64,000 nt of DNA from Inconstantimicrobium porci (GCF_009696465.1 NZ_VULX01000008.1:1-64000), one strand, 5' to 3'. Counted from the stretch's first letter, positions 37,544-48,043 are shown. Notes: generated from the letters alone by a model not told the origin. A program made the numbers and translations.

Positions 37544-38191
37544 GTGGACAATAATAAGAAGAATGAAGAGCAGAGTCATTTAAAAAACAGTATATATGAA
37601 TTTGTAAAAAGAATTGGAGATATTGTACTGTCTTTATTGGGTATTATAGCTACATCGCCTATTATGATTATAGTTTCAATAATAATAAAATTAGAAGATG
37701 GCGGGGAAATAATATTCTCTCAAGAAAGAGTCGGCAAGGATGGAAAACTCTTCAGAATGTATAAGTTTAGGTCTATGAAGCCTAATGCGGAAGAAATTAA
37801 AGAAAAGCTTATGAATAAGAATGAAATGTCAGGACCAATGTTTAAAATTAAGGACGATCCAAGAATAACTAAGATAGGGCGTTTTATTAGAAGAACTTCT
37901 ATTGATGAGCTTCCTCAGTTACTTAATGTTCTAAAAGGTGAAATGAGTATTGTAGGACCAAGACCTAGCTTGCCACATGAGGTAGAAGAGTTTGAACCTT
38001 GGATGCTTAAAAGATTAGAAGTGAGACCTGGACTTACGTGTTTTTGGCAAGTATGTGGTAGAAATTCAATAGACTTTGAAAATTGGATGAAACTAGATGT
38101 AAAATATGTAAATGAACGCAATTTATTATTGGATATTAAGTTGATACTTATGACATTTAAAGTCTTTTTAGGCGATGAAAATGCAAGCTGA
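37544..38191 (+). CDS. Initiating undecaprenyl-phosphate sugar phosphotransferase
   Basis: 215 aa. One N-terminal membrane-insertion hydrophobic segment (LSLLGIIATSPIMIIVSIII), then the monotopic PGT catalytic region: SQERVGKDGKLFRMYKFRSM, the conserved DDPRITKIGRFIRRTSIDELPQ, and GEMSIVGPRPSLPHEV. It would transfer a sugar phosphate to undecaprenyl phosphate, the first step of the lipid-linked glycan, like WsaP/WsfP in S-layer glycosylation. Start: the ATG at 37529 overlaps its own GGAGG, so GTG 37544 (8 nt after GGAGG) is chosen; TTG 37541 is possible. Confidence 0.88.
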   Translation: MDNNKKNEEQSHLKNSIYEFVKRIGDIVLSLLGIIATSPIMIIVSIIIKLEDGGEIIFSQERVGKDGKLFRMYKFRSMKPNAEEIKEKLMNKNEMSGPMFKIKDDPRITKIGRFIRRTSIDELPQLLNVLKGEMSIVGPRPSLPHEVEEFEPWMLKRLEVRPGLTCFWQVCGRNSIDFENWMKLDVKYVNERNLLLDIKLILMTFKVFLGDENAS

Positions 38192-38410
38192 TTTATTATG
38201 ATTATACATTAGTGAATTAGTTATAATTGAATCCACAATAACGACATCCTTTCATGGTCATTCTTGTTTTATATGAGATTCAATTTTAACATGAAATTAG
38301 GTGGGCGTTGTTTTTTTACAAAAAACTTCCGAAACCTTGATATATAAATGATTTAAAAATTAAAAGTGTGAAAAAACTGTACACTAATGACTAACAAAAA
38401 GGAGTTTTTT

Positions 38411-39289
38411 ATGAAAGGGATAATACTAGCAGGGGGAAGCGGAACAAGACTATACCCAGTAACAAAAGTAATGTCAAAACAAATGATTCCAATATATGAC
38501 AAGCCAATGATATATTATCCAATGTCAGTATTAATGTTGGCGGGAATTAGAGATATATTAATAATATCAACACCAAGAGATATTATTAATTTTAAAGAAC
38601 TATTTAAGGATGGTTTTGATTTGGGACTTAATATAGAGTATGCAGTTCAGGAAAAACCTAATGGTCTTGCAGAAGCATTTATAATAGGCGAAAAATTTAT
38701 TGGTGATGATAGTGTGGCTATGGTTTTGGGAGATAACATATTCTATGGACAAAGTTTTACAAGTCATTTAAAAAAGGCTGCATCTATTAAAGATGGAGCG
38801 TATGTATTTGGTTATTATGTTCAGAATCCAAAAGCTTTTGGTGTAGTTGAATTTGATGAAAATAATAACGTTATATCTTTAGAAGAAAAGCCTGAGCATC
38901 CAAAATCTAAGTATGCCGTGCCGGGGCTATACTTCTATGATAATTCTGTTGTTCAGAGAGCAAAGGATATTAAGCCTTCTCAAAGAGGCGAACTTGAAAT
39001 TACAGATCTTAATAAAAGCTATATGAATGAAGGAAAGCTTAAAGTACAGCTTTTAGGTAGAGGAATGGCATGGCTTGATACAGGTACCCATTCTTCTATG
39101 CTTCAGGCATCAAATTTTGTTGAGGCGGTTCAAAATACACAGGGTACGTATATAGCATGTTTAGAAGAAATAGCTTATAGACAGGGATGGATTGATAAAA
39201 ATAAAGTATTACAGTTGGCTAAGCCTTTGATGAAAACAGGCTATGGAAAATATCTTGTAGATATAGTAGAAGAAACAGAGAATAAGTGA
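38411..39289 (+). CDS. rmlA: Glucose-1-phosphate thymidylyltransferase
   Basis: 292 aa from ATG 38411 with AAAAAGGAG upstream; the ATG at 38387 has none. Motifs [13 protein letters not shown] (residues 6-18), [24 protein letters not shown] near 107 and AWLDTGTH near 219 are signature RmlA. Makes dTDP-glucose, the first step to dTDP-L-rhamnose. First of four rml genes in the order A-C-D-B, closely spaced. Confidence 0.95.
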   Translation: MKGIILAGGSGTRLYPVTKVMSKQMIPIYDKPMIYYPMSVLMLAGIRDILIISTPRDIINFKELFKDGFDLGLNIEYAVQEKPNGLAEAFIIGEKFIGDDSVAMVLGDNIFYGQSFTSHLKKAASIKDGAYVFGYYVQNPKAFGVVEFDENNNVISLEEKPEHPKSKYAVPGLYFYDNSVVQRAKDIKPSQRGELEITDLNKSYMNEGKLKVQLLGRGMAWLDTGTHSSMLQASNFVEAVQNTQGTYIACLEEIAYRQGWIDKNKVLQLAKPLMKTGYGKYLVDIVEETENK

Positions 39290-39307
39290 TGTTAGGAGTG
39301 TTTATTC

Positions 39308-39880
39308 ATGTCTAATTTTATATTTAATAAGACAGAAATTGAAGGAGTTTATATTATAGAAAATAAAGTATTCGGAGATAATAGGGGATACTTTATGGAA
39401 ACTTATAATAAGGAACAGTTTGCAGAAGCTGGTCTTAACATGACTTTTGTTCAGGATAATGAATCAAAATCTACAAAAGGAGTTCTTAGAGGGCTTCATT
39501 TTCAGAGAAAACATAGTCAGGGTAAACTTGTAAGAGTTACAAATGGTGAAGTTTTTGATGTTGCTGTAGATTTAAGAAAGAGTTCTAAAACTTATGGAAA
39601 ATGGGTTGGAGTTATCTTGAGCTCTGAAAATAAGAAGCAGTTCTATATTCCGGAAGGTTTCGCACATGGATTCCTAGTACTTTCGGATGAAGCTACATTC
39701 AACTATAAGTGTACTGATTTCTATGCTCCAGAATATGATGGCGGAGTTATGTGGGACGATAAGGATATTAATATTGAATGGCCTATGGAAGGTATAGAAA
39801 ATATTATATTATCAGAAAAAGATAAAAAACATCCTTCATTTAATGAACTAGATTTAAGTTCTTACGAAGCATTTAAGTAG
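39308..39880 (+). CDS. rmlC: dTDP-4-dehydrorhamnose 3,5-epimerase
   Basis: 190 aa cupin. DNRGYFMETYN near residue 24, VLRGLHFQ near 58 (catalytic His), VDLRKSSKTYGKW near 88, and IPEGFAHGFLVLSDEATFNYKC near 114 with the conserved tyrosine. Third enzymatic step of dTDP-L-rhamnose synthesis. TAGGAGTG ribosome site; 18 bp after rmlA. Confidence 0.95.
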   Translation: MSNFIFNKTEIEGVYIIENKVFGDNRGYFMETYNKEQFAEAGLNMTFVQDNESKSTKGVLRGLHFQRKHSQGKLVRVTNGEVFDVAVDLRKSSKTYGKWVGVILSSENKKQFYIPEGFAHGFLVLSDEATFNYKCTDFYAPEYDGGVMWDDKDINIEWPMEGIENIILSEKDKKHPSFNELDLSSYEAFK

Positions 39881-39894
39881 AATGGAGGTCTATT

Positions 39895-40788
39895 ATGAAA
39901 ATCTTAATTACAGGATCTAATGGGCAGCTTGGAAATGAACTTCAGGATATTATAAAGACTGGAAGAGCAGAGATTGGGGTTGTTTCAGAAACAATAAAAA
40001 ATGCAGAAGTGCTTGCTGTAGATGTTGATAAACTTGATATTACGAATTTAAAACAAGTTAAAAAAGTATTGACTGATGAAAAACCTGATGTCGTTATTAA
40101 CTGTGCGGCGGCTACAAATGTTGACGGGTGCGAAAATAACGAGGATTTTGCTTTTAGAGTTAATGCATTAGGTCCAAGAAACTTAGCAATGGTATGTAAT
40201 GAGATAGGTGCCAAACTTGTTCAGGTTTCTACTGATTATGTATTTAGTGGTAAAGGAAGTACTCCTTTAAATGAAAGTTATGTACCAGCTCCAGTAAGTT
40301 CATATGGTAGAACTAAGCTCTTAGGAGAAAAATATGTTGAAGAGTTCTGCAAAAAGAACTTTATTGTAAGAACTGCATGGCTTTACGGAAAAGTCGGACA
40401 CAACTTTGTATATACAATGATAAAGCTTGGAAAAGAAAAGGATGCTATAACTGTAGTTAATGACCAAAGAGGTAATCCTACTAATGCAAATGATCTTGCA
40501 TACCATATACTTAGACTTATTGAAACAGAAGAATATGGTGTTTATCACTGCACAGGTAAGGGAGAATGTTCCTGGTATGACTTTGCTAAAAGAATAATCG
40601 AACTTTCAGGTGGAAAGTGTAAAGTTAACTCATGTACTTCAGAAGAATATAAAACAAAAATTAATCCTAATTCAGCAGATAGACCTGAATATTCATCACT
40701 TGATAATATGATGCTTAGAAATACTATTGGTGATGATATGAGGGACTGGGAAGATGCAATAAAAACATTTGTGGAGGATGTAAAGTAA
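39895..40788 (+). CDS. rmlD: dTDP-4-dehydrorhamnose reductase
   Basis: 297 aa extended short-chain dehydrogenase. NAD(P)-binding GSNGQLGNEL at residues 7-16, STDYVFSGKG near 109, and active-site SSYGRTKLLGEK (Tyr/Lys) near 133. Final step giving dTDP-L-rhamnose. TGGAGG ribosome site, 14 bp after rmlC. Confidence 0.95.
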   Translation: MKILITGSNGQLGNELQDIIKTGRAEIGVVSETIKNAEVLAVDVDKLDITNLKQVKKVLTDEKPDVVINCAAATNVDGCENNEDFAFRVNALGPRNLAMVCNEIGAKLVQVSTDYVFSGKGSTPLNESYVPAPVSSYGRTKLLGEKYVEEFCKKNFIVRTAWLYGKVGHNFVYTMIKLGKEKDAITVVNDQRGNPTNANDLAYHILRLIETEEYGVYHCTGKGECSWYDFAKRIIELSGGKCKVNSCTSEEYKTKINPNSADRPEYSSLDNMMLRNTIGDDMRDWEDAIKTFVEDVK

Positions 40789-40789
40789 A

Positions 40790-41839
40790 ATGAAAACATA
40801 TTTAGTAACTGGCGGAGCCGGATTTATAGGATCAAACTTTATTATATATATGCTAAACAAACATAAGGATATCAAGATAATAAACCTTGATAAGCTTACT
40901 TATGCAGGAAATCTTGAAAATCTTAAGTCTGTAGAAAATGATGAAAGATATTCTTTTGTACAGGGAGATATATGTGACAAAGAACTTGTAACAAAGATAT
41001 TCGATGAAAATGAAGTTGATTATGTTGTTCACTTTGCAGCAGAATCTCACGTTGATAGAAGTATAAGAGAACCAGAAATATTTGCTCAGACTAATGTATT
41101 AGGAACTGTTAACTTACTTAATTGTGCAAAGGACGCTTGGGAAACAGAAAATGGTTGGAAAGAAGGAGTTAAGTTCTTACATGTTTCAACTGATGAAGTT
41201 TATGGTTCTTTAGGAGAGACAGGATATTTTATGGAAACAACTCCACTAGACCCTCACAGCCCATACTCATCAAGCAAGGCTGGATCAGACTTAATGGTTA
41301 AGGCATACCACGATACTTATAAGATGCCTATTAACATCACAAGATGTTCAAATAACTATGGACCATTTCAGTTTCCAGAAAAGCTTATACCACTATTAAT
41401 AAATAACTGTCTTCAACATAAGGATTTACCAGTATACGGAGATGGAATGAACATAAGAGACTGGTTATTTGTTGAAGATCATGCAAAAGCTATAGATATG
41501 GTTATAACAAACGGAAAATCAGGAGAAGTCTATAATGTAGGCGGACATAATGAAAGAAACAACATTACTATTGTCAAAACTGTAGTAAACTACATTCATG
41601 AAAATGTAGATAAAGAAGTAACAGAAGACTTAATTAAATATGTTGAAGATAGAAAAGGGCACGATAGAAGATACGGAATAGCACCAGATAAGATCAAAGC
41701 AGAACTTGGCTGGTATCCAGAAACTACATTTGAAGTTGGTATAATGAAGACTATTAAGTGGTATCTTGATAATCAGGAATGGATGAAGAATGTAACTTCA
41801 GGAGATTATCAGAAGTATTATGAAAAGATGTATAAGTAA
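40790..41839 (+). CDS. rmlB: dTDP-glucose 4,6-dehydratase
   Basis: 349 aa. GGAGFIGSNF at residues 8-17 binds NAD, AAESHVDRSI near 82, STDEVYGSLGE near 130 (catalytic Asp-Glu) and YSSSKAGSDLMV near 160 (Tyr/Lys). Second step of dTDP-L-rhamnose synthesis. The start is 2 nt after the rmlD stop, so the genes are translationally coupled, with the ribosome site GGAGG inside rmlD. Confidence 0.95.
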   Translation: MKTYLVTGGAGFIGSNFIIYMLNKHKDIKIINLDKLTYAGNLENLKSVENDERYSFVQGDICDKELVTKIFDENEVDYVVHFAAESHVDRSIREPEIFAQTNVLGTVNLLNCAKDAWETENGWKEGVKFLHVSTDEVYGSLGETGYFMETTPLDPHSPYSSSKAGSDLMVKAYHDTYKMPINITRCSNNYGPFQFPEKLIPLLINNCLQHKDLPVYGDGMNIRDWLFVEDHAKAIDMVITNGKSGEVYNVGGHNERNNITIVKTVVNYIHENVDKEVTEDLIKYVEDRKGHDRRYGIAPDKIKAELGWYPETTFEVGIMKTIKWYLDNQEWMKNVTSGDYQKYYEKMYK

Positions 41840-41857
41840 ATAGTTGAAGGACGTGAA

Positions 41858-43051
41858 ATGTTGAAAAGAGTTTGTTTTGTACCACCTTTATGGTTACCGG
41901 TTCCTAATGTTAAGGGTGGAGCGATAGAAACGCTAATAACTAATCTAATTGATGAGAATGAAATTGAACAGAAGTTTGAATTTACAGTAATATCAATATA
42001 TGATGAAGAAGCGGAGAAAAAAAGTTTAAATTACAAACATACAAAGTTTATATACATAAGAAAAACATTATTGAGCAGAGTCCTTAATAAGTCATGGAGA
42101 TTGTTAAGAAAAATAATTGGAACCAACTTGCCAAGATATTATGAATATTTTGCATTAAGAAAGGTTAAAAACGGAAAATTTGACTTTGTTATAGCAGAAG
42201 GAAATGGCGATGGAAACTTTAAATATCTTCTAAACAAGTATGATAAAAAAAGATTGCTAGCACATGTGCATCATCATAGACTTGCAGATGAATATACTAA
42301 TGAAGTTTTTGGTAATATAGTTGCAATAAGTGAATATGTTAAAAAAGAGTGGGTAAGAACTTCTGCAAACAGGAATGTTTCAGTTCGAGTACTAATGAAT
42401 GGTATAGATGTCGATAAGTTTGAAAAAAATATATCTTCCTCAGAAAAATGTAATTTGAGAAAGCAATATAATTTTAGTAATGATGATTTTGTCCTTATAT
42501 TCTGCGGAAGAATAATTAAAGAAAAAGGTGTATTAGAATTAGTTAGAGCAATAGAAAGCATTGAAGATGAAAATATAAAATTATTAATTGTCGGAAGCTC
42601 AAATTTTGCTGGCGCAAAGCCTACTGAATATGTTGAAAAGGTATATAAGTTAGCTGAAGAAAGTAAAGGGAAAATACAATTTTCAGGATATATAGATAAT
42701 TCGGATTTATATAAATATTATAAGATAGCTGATGCAATGGTGGTACCTTCTATATGGGAGGAAGCTGCAGGACTTGTTTGTATAGAGGCAATGGCATCAA
42801 GAGTTCCACTTATTGTTAGTAGATCAGGTGGTATGATTGAATATGCTACAAGTGATGTAGCAATTATAGTAGATAAAGACAAAAATCTAGTTAATAATAT
42901 TGCTGATGCAGTTGTAAAACTGAAAAATGACAAAGATTTATATTTTAAGTTACAGAATAATGAATCTAATTTGGTAAGAAGATTTAGTAGCACACAATAT
43001 TACAATAATTTTGTTAAATTAATAGATGATGTTAGCAAACAAATAAACTAG
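41858..43051 (+). CDS. GT4-family glycosyltransferase
   Basis: 397 aa GT-B enzyme. N-terminal PNVKGGAIETLITNL loop (residues 17-31), HVHHHRLADEY near 135, the nucleotide-sugar site FCGRIIKEKGVLELV near 210, and E-x7-E region WEEAAGLVCIEAMASRVPLI near 300. Start ATG (41858) with GAAGGACG nearby. Part of the long + strand operon of glycan genes; sugar specificity unknown. Confidence 0.82.
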   Translation: MLKRVCFVPPLWLPVPNVKGGAIETLITNLIDENEIEQKFEFTVISIYDEEAEKKSLNYKHTKFIYIRKTLLSRVLNKSWRLLRKIIGTNLPRYYEYFALRKVKNGKFDFVIAEGNGDGNFKYLLNKYDKKRLLAHVHHHRLADEYTNEVFGNIVAISEYVKKEWVRTSANRNVSVRVLMNGIDVDKFEKNISSSEKCNLRKQYNFSNDDFVLIFCGRIIKEKGVLELVRAIESIEDENIKLLIVGSSNFAGAKPTEYVEKVYKLAEESKGKIQFSGYIDNSDLYKYYKIADAMVVPSIWEEAAGLVCIEAMASRVPLIVSRSGGMIEYATSDVAIIVDKDKNLVNNIADAVVKLKNDKDLYFKLQNNESNLVRRFSSTQYYNNFVKLIDDVSKQIN

Positions 43052-43067
43052 TCGGGAGAACAAAAAA

Positions 43068-43985
43068 ATGAACGATAAAATTACGATAGTAACTGCTTTT
43101 TTTCAATTAAATAGAGAAAATTGGAGTGGTTTTGAACGATCAAGTATGAAGTATATAGAATACTTTAAGTTTTGGGCAAGATTAAAAAATGATATGGTAA
43201 TATATACTGACAAACAGTCTAGTAGCTATATAAAAAAGGCAAGAGATGAATTTGAAAGACCAAATACAAAAATAGTAGTTATAGATGATTGGAAGTCTAT
43301 AGATAGTGAGTTATATAGTAGCATTGAGAAAGCTACTAATAATGATATGTCAAAAGAGTTTAGGCTACAACCTAATAATCCTGAAGTGTGGAATGTTGAT
43401 TATAATTATATAATGCTATTAAAAGAATGGTGTGTGCAGGATGCAGTAAATAAGGGACTTGCAAATGGAACTATAGCATGGATAGATTTTGGATTTAATC
43501 ATGGTGGTGACTACTATATAAATTCTGAAGAATTTGATAAGGAATGGAAATATAATTTTAGTGATAAGATACATTTATTCAAAATAAATGATTTTGACAA
43601 TTTGCCTATATATGAGATATGTAGAAGAATGAATACTTATATACAAGGAGATATGATTGTTGCTCCTGATTATTTATGGAAAGATCTTTGGTTAATGGTA
43701 AGGGAGAATATGATGGCTCTAAATAAATGCGGATTATCAGATGATGATCAGACAATTCTTCTTATGTCTTATATGAATAATAAGGATAAGTTCGAAATTC
43801 ATGATAGTACATGGTTTTCTCCATTGAATGATTTTGGTAATTTGAATTTAACAACTAAAGAAAAAATAAATATTAATAAAAGTAGGATTAATTTATTTAA
43901 GCAAAATATGAGATTTAAATATAAAATTTTTAAATATTCTTATAGATGGTATAAGAAATTATTGATTGATTCAATAAAAGGCTAA
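43068..43985 (+). CDS. HtrL/YibB (WlaTC-like) family protein
   Basis: 305 aa. The opening ITIVTAFFQLNRENWSG, followed by YFKFWARLKNDMVIYTD, and a WIDFGFNHGG motif near residue 142 match the HtrL_YibB family, which occurs in polysaccharide loci and is thought to contain glycosyltransferases. No membrane helix. Typical acidic IAWIDFG could be a metal-binding motif. Close spacing (16 bp) puts it in the glycan operon. Biochemical role unproven. Confidence 0.65.
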   Translation: MNDKITIVTAFFQLNRENWSGFERSSMKYIEYFKFWARLKNDMVIYTDKQSSSYIKKARDEFERPNTKIVVIDDWKSIDSELYSSIEKATNNDMSKEFRLQPNNPEVWNVDYNYIMLLKEWCVQDAVNKGLANGTIAWIDFGFNHGGDYYINSEEFDKEWKYNFSDKIHLFKINDFDNLPIYEICRRMNTYIQGDMIVAPDYLWKDLWLMVRENMMALNKCGLSDDDQTILLMSYMNNKDKFEIHDSTWFSPLNDFGNLNLTTKEKININKSRINLFKQNMRFKYKIFKYSYRWYKKLLIDSIKG

Positions 43986-44007
43986 ATTCTATTTAAGGAA
44001 GATGATA

Positions 44008-45540
44008 ATGATTAAAAGTATTAGTAAAGAAAAACAATTGGTTATAAATACAATTGCAAGCCTGATTGTGTTTGGTATTAACTTAGTAATATCTTTTTTT
44101 GTAACACCATACATAACAGAAAGTATTGGAGCAGAAGCATATGGATTTGTAAGTTTGGCAAATAGCTTTGTTAATTATGCTACAATTATAACTATTGCAC
44201 TAAATTCTGTAGGTGGAAGATTTATTTCTATAGAATATCATAAAGGAAATAAAGAACAGGCATCAAAATATCTTAGTTCTGTATTCTTCTCTAATGTATT
44301 TATGTCTGTGTTAGTTATAATTGCATCAGCGGCAATAATTTTTAATCTTGAGGATATTCTGAATATATCACCACATTTGGTTATTGATGTGAAATTGTTA
44401 TTTATATTTATATTCTTGAATTTTGTGGTTTCTATATTAAGCACTGTTTTTTCAGTTGCCACATTCATAACTAATAAATTGTACATGTCTAATATTGCCA
44501 ATGTGCTTGGGGTTGTAGTAAGAATAGTTTTGCTATTTGCATTGTTTGCAAGATTTTCTCCTATTATTTATTTTGTTGGATTAACAAGTGTTATTGGTAC
44601 AATAGTAGTTGCAGCATGTAATATCTTTTACACAAAGATATTAACTCCAGAACTTAAGGTGAAGAAAAAATATTTTTCGGTAAAGTTGACAAAGGAGTTA
44701 TTTTCAGCTGGTATATGGAGTTCAATTACTAAATTCGGTCAAGTATTATCTGATGGTCTTGATCTTTTAATAAGTAATATTTTCATTAACTCTTTTGTTA
44801 TGGGGCAGTTATCAATTGCAAAAACAGTAGGTAATATTATGTCAATTTTATTATCAACAGTATCATCACTGTTTGCACCAAACCTAACAATGTATTATGC
44901 AAAAGGTGAAATAAAAAAACTTGTAAGTGGTTTAAAAATGAGGATGAAGTTTACTGGTTTTTTTGCTAATATACCTTTTTGCGTATTTATTGTGTGGGGA
45001 TATGAATTTTTTAATTTATGGGTTCCAAGTCAAGATATTAGTTTGATTTATGCTTTAGCTGTATTAACAATTCAGGCAATATTAATTTCTGGTGTTTCAA
45101 CACCTTTAATTAATGTCTTTTTAATAACTAATAAACTTAAGGTAAATTCATTATTTTGGTTAGCTATAAGTGTGTTTGATATAATAATAGTAATTCTATT
45201 ATTAAACTTAACGGATATAGGTATATTTGCAATTGCTGGTGTAAGTACCCTTGTTGGATTTATATGTAATCTAACATTTGTTCCGATATACACAAGTGTA
45301 TGTCTTGGGGTAAAGAAAACAGAATTCTATCCTATTATATGTAGATATATAGCTACTACTATAGTAATTTTAGCTGTGTTGTTTTTAGGAAAATCATTTG
45401 TTACTTTTAAAATTACATGGATGATGTTAATAGTTTACTGTGGAATCTCTACTATAATTGCACTTGCAATAAATACAGGTCTATTTCTTAATAAGCATGA
45501 AAGAAAGAAGTTATTAGAAAAGCTAATGATAAAAAAATAA
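44008..45540 (+). CDS. Second polysaccharide flippase (MOP/Wzx-like)
   Basis: 510 aa from ATG 44008 (AAGGAAG six nt upstream; the ATG at 44002 touches that site). About 14 hydrophobic helices; the opening segment NLVISFFVTPYITESIGAEAYGF is typical of the polysaccharide transporter branch. It differs clearly from the flippase at 16706, so the two probably handle different lipid-linked glycans. Sits amid glycosyltransferases. Confidence 0.85.
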   Translation: MIKSISKEKQLVINTIASLIVFGINLVISFFVTPYITESIGAEAYGFVSLANSFVNYATIITIALNSVGGRFISIEYHKGNKEQASKYLSSVFFSNVFMSVLVIIASAAIIFNLEDILNISPHLVIDVKLLFIFIFLNFVVSILSTVFSVATFITNKLYMSNIANVLGVVVRIVLLFALFARFSPIIYFVGLTSVIGTIVVAACNIFYTKILTPELKVKKKYFSVKLTKELFSAGIWSSITKFGQVLSDGLDLLISNIFINSFVMGQLSIAKTVGNIMSILLSTVSSLFAPNLTMYYAKGEIKKLVSGLKMRMKFTGFFANIPFCVFIVWGYEFFNLWVPSQDISLIYALAVLTIQAILISGVSTPLINVFLITNKLKVNSLFWLAISVFDIIIVILLLNLTDIGIFAIAGVSTLVGFICNLTFVPIYTSVCLGVKKTEFYPIICRYIATTIVILAVLFLGKSFVTFKITWMMLIVYCGISTIIALAINTGLFLNKHERKKLLEKLMIKK

Positions 45541-45675
45541 AAGTATAGAATGTTATGAGTTATTATAGACAGAGTGTACATTTTAAAGATAATTAAATAA
45601 ATATTGATTGAAAGAAAAAGACAAAATTTTAAAGTATAAAGATAATCAGTAGATTAAAGTAAGGAGATATTTATA

Positions 45676-46833
45676 ATGCAGCATGTTTTTATTATAGGTT
45701 CAAAAGGAATTCCAGCACAGTATGGTGGATTTGAAACCTTTGTAGATAAGCTTACAGAGAATAAAAAAAGTCAAGAGATAAAATACCATGTTTCTTGTCT
45801 AGCAGATAATAATAATGAATTCGAGTACAATAATGCTAGGTGTTTTAATGTCAAGGTTCCTAATATAGGAGCAGCAAAGGCAGTTTATTATGATATAGCA
45901 GCACTTAAGAGATGTGTCGAATATATAGTACAGAATTCAATTGAAAATCCAATAGTATATGTTCTTGCGTGTAGGATAGGTCCTTTCATAGGTAAATATA
46001 AAAATAAAATTACTGAATTAGGTGGTACTCTAATGGTAAATCCTGATGGACATGAATGGAAGAGAGATAAATGGAATTTTGCTATTAAAAGGTATTGGAA
46101 GTTATCTGAACAGCTTATGGTGAAAAATGCTGATTTGTTAATTTGTGATTCTAAAAATATAGAGAAGTATATTCAGGAAGATTATAGTAAATATAAACCT
46201 AAAACTACATTCATAGCTTATGGGGCAGAAACAAATAAATCATCATTAAGAGATGATGATAAAAAACTAACTGACTGGTATGAAAGTCATAATATTAGTG
46301 CAAAAAAATATTATCTTGTTGTTGGAAGATTTGTACCTGAAAATAATTATGAAGTTATGATTTCAGAGTTTATGAAATCTAAAACAGATAAAGATTTTGT
46401 TTTAATCACTAATGTTGAAAAAAATAAGTTCTATGAATATTTAAAACAGAAAACTAATTTTGAGAATGATAGCAGAATTAAATTTGTTGGTACAGTTTAT
46501 GATGCAGAACTTCTTAAAAAAATAAGAGAAAATGCATATGGTTATTTCCATGGTCATGAAGTAGGTGGAACTAATCCATCACTTTTAGAGGTATTAGCTA
46601 CTACAGATTTGAATTTATTGCTTGATGTAGGTTTTAACAAAGAAGTTGCAGAAGATGGCGCTGTATATTTTAATAAAAAAGAAGGAAATTTAGCTGGACT
46701 TATTGATTCGGCAGATAATTTTAGCAAAGATGTTATAAGCAATTATTCTGATAAGGCTAAATTAAGAATAGCTAACAATTATAGCTGGGATAAGATTGTT
46801 TCAGATTATGAGAAAGTTTTTTTGAGTAAATAA
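45676..46833 (+). CDS. DUF1972/Cps2T-type rhamnosyltransferase
   Basis: 385 aa. The N-terminus HVFIIGSKGIPAQYGGFETFVDKL is the DUF1972 signature found in beta-1,4-L-rhamnosyltransferases such as Cps2T. A GT4 C-terminal domain follows: VVGRFVPENNYEVMISEF near 212 and HGHEVGGTNPSLLEVLATTDL near 290. With rmlACDB in the same cluster, transfer of L-rhamnose early in the repeat unit is likely. AAGGAG ribosome site; preceded by a 135-bp gap that could carry a promoter. Confidence 0.85.
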   Translation: MQHVFIIGSKGIPAQYGGFETFVDKLTENKKSQEIKYHVSCLADNNNEFEYNNARCFNVKVPNIGAAKAVYYDIAALKRCVEYIVQNSIENPIVYVLACRIGPFIGKYKNKITELGGTLMVNPDGHEWKRDKWNFAIKRYWKLSEQLMVKNADLLICDSKNIEKYIQEDYSKYKPKTTFIAYGAETNKSSLRDDDKKLTDWYESHNISAKKYYLVVGRFVPENNYEVMISEFMKSKTDKDFVLITNVEKNKFYEYLKQKTNFENDSRIKFVGTVYDAELLKKIRENAYGYFHGHEVGGTNPSLLEVLATTDLNLLLDVGFNKEVAEDGAVYFNKKEGNLAGLIDSADNFSKDVISNYSDKAKLRIANNYSWDKIVSDYEKVFLSK

Positions 46834-46891
46834 TATTTCAGAGAAATTAATAAAATAGGATAAAGTATAACAAGGAGAGTAGATTATAAAA

Positions 46892-48043
46892 ATGAAGAAT
46901 ATTTTATATTTACATGCAGGAGCAGAAATGTATGGTGCAGATATAGTTCTATTGGAATTAATCAAAGGATTAAACAAAAAGGAGTATAATCCTTATGTAG
47001 TGTTACCTTGTGAAGGGCTATTAGTGGAAAAAATGAAGGAAAACGATATTCCGGTACAGGTAATACCATATCCTATTTTAAGAAGAAAGTACTTTAATTT
47101 ATTTGGCATAATAAGATATATGAAAGATTATTTTGTTTATTCAAAAAAATTAAAAGAAATATGTGCTAATAAGAAAATAGATATTATTCATACTAACACT
47201 TCAGCTGTTCTTGAAGGGATATATTTAAAAAAGAAATTAGACATAAAACATGTATGGCACATTCATGAAATAATAATGAAACCTAAGTTTATACATAAGA
47301 CATTAAGTTTTTTAATTTCAAAATATGCAGATCAAGTTATAACTGTATCTAATTCTGTTAAGAACCACTTGATTGCTACAAAATACTTTAAGGAAGATGA
47401 GATAAAAGTAGTATATAATGGTGTAGATAATCAAATATTCAATCCAGATAATAAATATGATTACTTAAAACAAGAACTTAATATTCCTAATGATGCTGTG
47501 GTTGTCGGTATGATCGGTAGAGTAAATGCTTGGAAGGGCCAGAATGATTTTCTTGACGCTATAAAATATGTTTTAGTAAAAGACAAAAATGTGTATGCAA
47601 TGCTTGTTGGAGGAGTGTTCGAAGGTCAGGAGTGGAGAATGACAGAACTTAAGGACAGAATAAAACAAATGGATAATAGCGACAGAATAATTCTTCAGGA
47701 TTACAGAACAGATGTTAAAAATATACACTGTCTTTTTGATGTTTTTGTACTTCCAAGTACTAATCCAGATCCGCTTCCAACTGTTGTTCTTGAATCTATG
47801 GCAAGTGGTACTCCAGTTGTTGCATATGCACACGGTGGAGTGTGCGAAATGGTAAAACAGGATTATAACGGGAAGCTTGTTGAAGTTGGAAATGCTAAAG
47901 CGCTAGCAGATGCTATCCATAATCTTGTTTGTGATGAAAAGCTTAGAATAAGTCAATCGATTAATTCGTTAGAAAGACAGAAGAATATGTTTTCATTAGA
48001 TAGCTATATTAGTAATTTTACGGAAGTTTATAAAAAGTTATAA
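46892..48043 (+). CDS. GT4-family glycosyltransferase (paralogue B)
   Basis: 383 aa, the same length as the gene at 36247 and sharing GAEMYGADIVLLELIK, IPYPILRRKYFN, HTNTSAVLEGIYL, HIHEIIMKPKF, FEGQEWR and LPTVVLESMASGTPVVA. Clear duplication within the cluster. AAGGAGAG ribosome site. Either the two enzymes add the same sugar at two positions, or one has diverged in specificity. Confidence 0.85.
   Translation: MKNILYLHAGAEMYGADIVLLELIKGLNKKEYNPYVVLPCEGLLVEKMKENDIPVQVIPYPILRRKYFNLFGIIRYMKDYFVYSKKLKEICANKKIDIIHTNTSAVLEGIYLKKKLDIKHVWHIHEIIMKPKFIHKTLSFLISKYADQVITVSNSVKNHLIATKYFKEDEIKVVYNGVDNQIFNPDNKYDYLKQELNIPNDAVVVGMIGRVNAWKGQNDFLDAIKYVLVKDKNVYAMLVGGVFEGQEWRMTELKDRIKQMDNSDRIILQDYRTDVKNIHCLFDVFVLPSTNPDPLPTVVLESMASGTPVVAYAHGGVCEMVKQDYNGKLVEVGNAKALADAIHNLVCDEKLRISQSINSLERQKNMFSLDSYISNFTEVYKKL

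Noticed and set aside
38192-38410. Gap before rmlA as a riboswitch or JUMPstart-like leader
   Set aside because: Only an ATTGAATC/GATTCAAT pair about 50 nt apart is visible; no known riboswitch core or ops-type element recognised.
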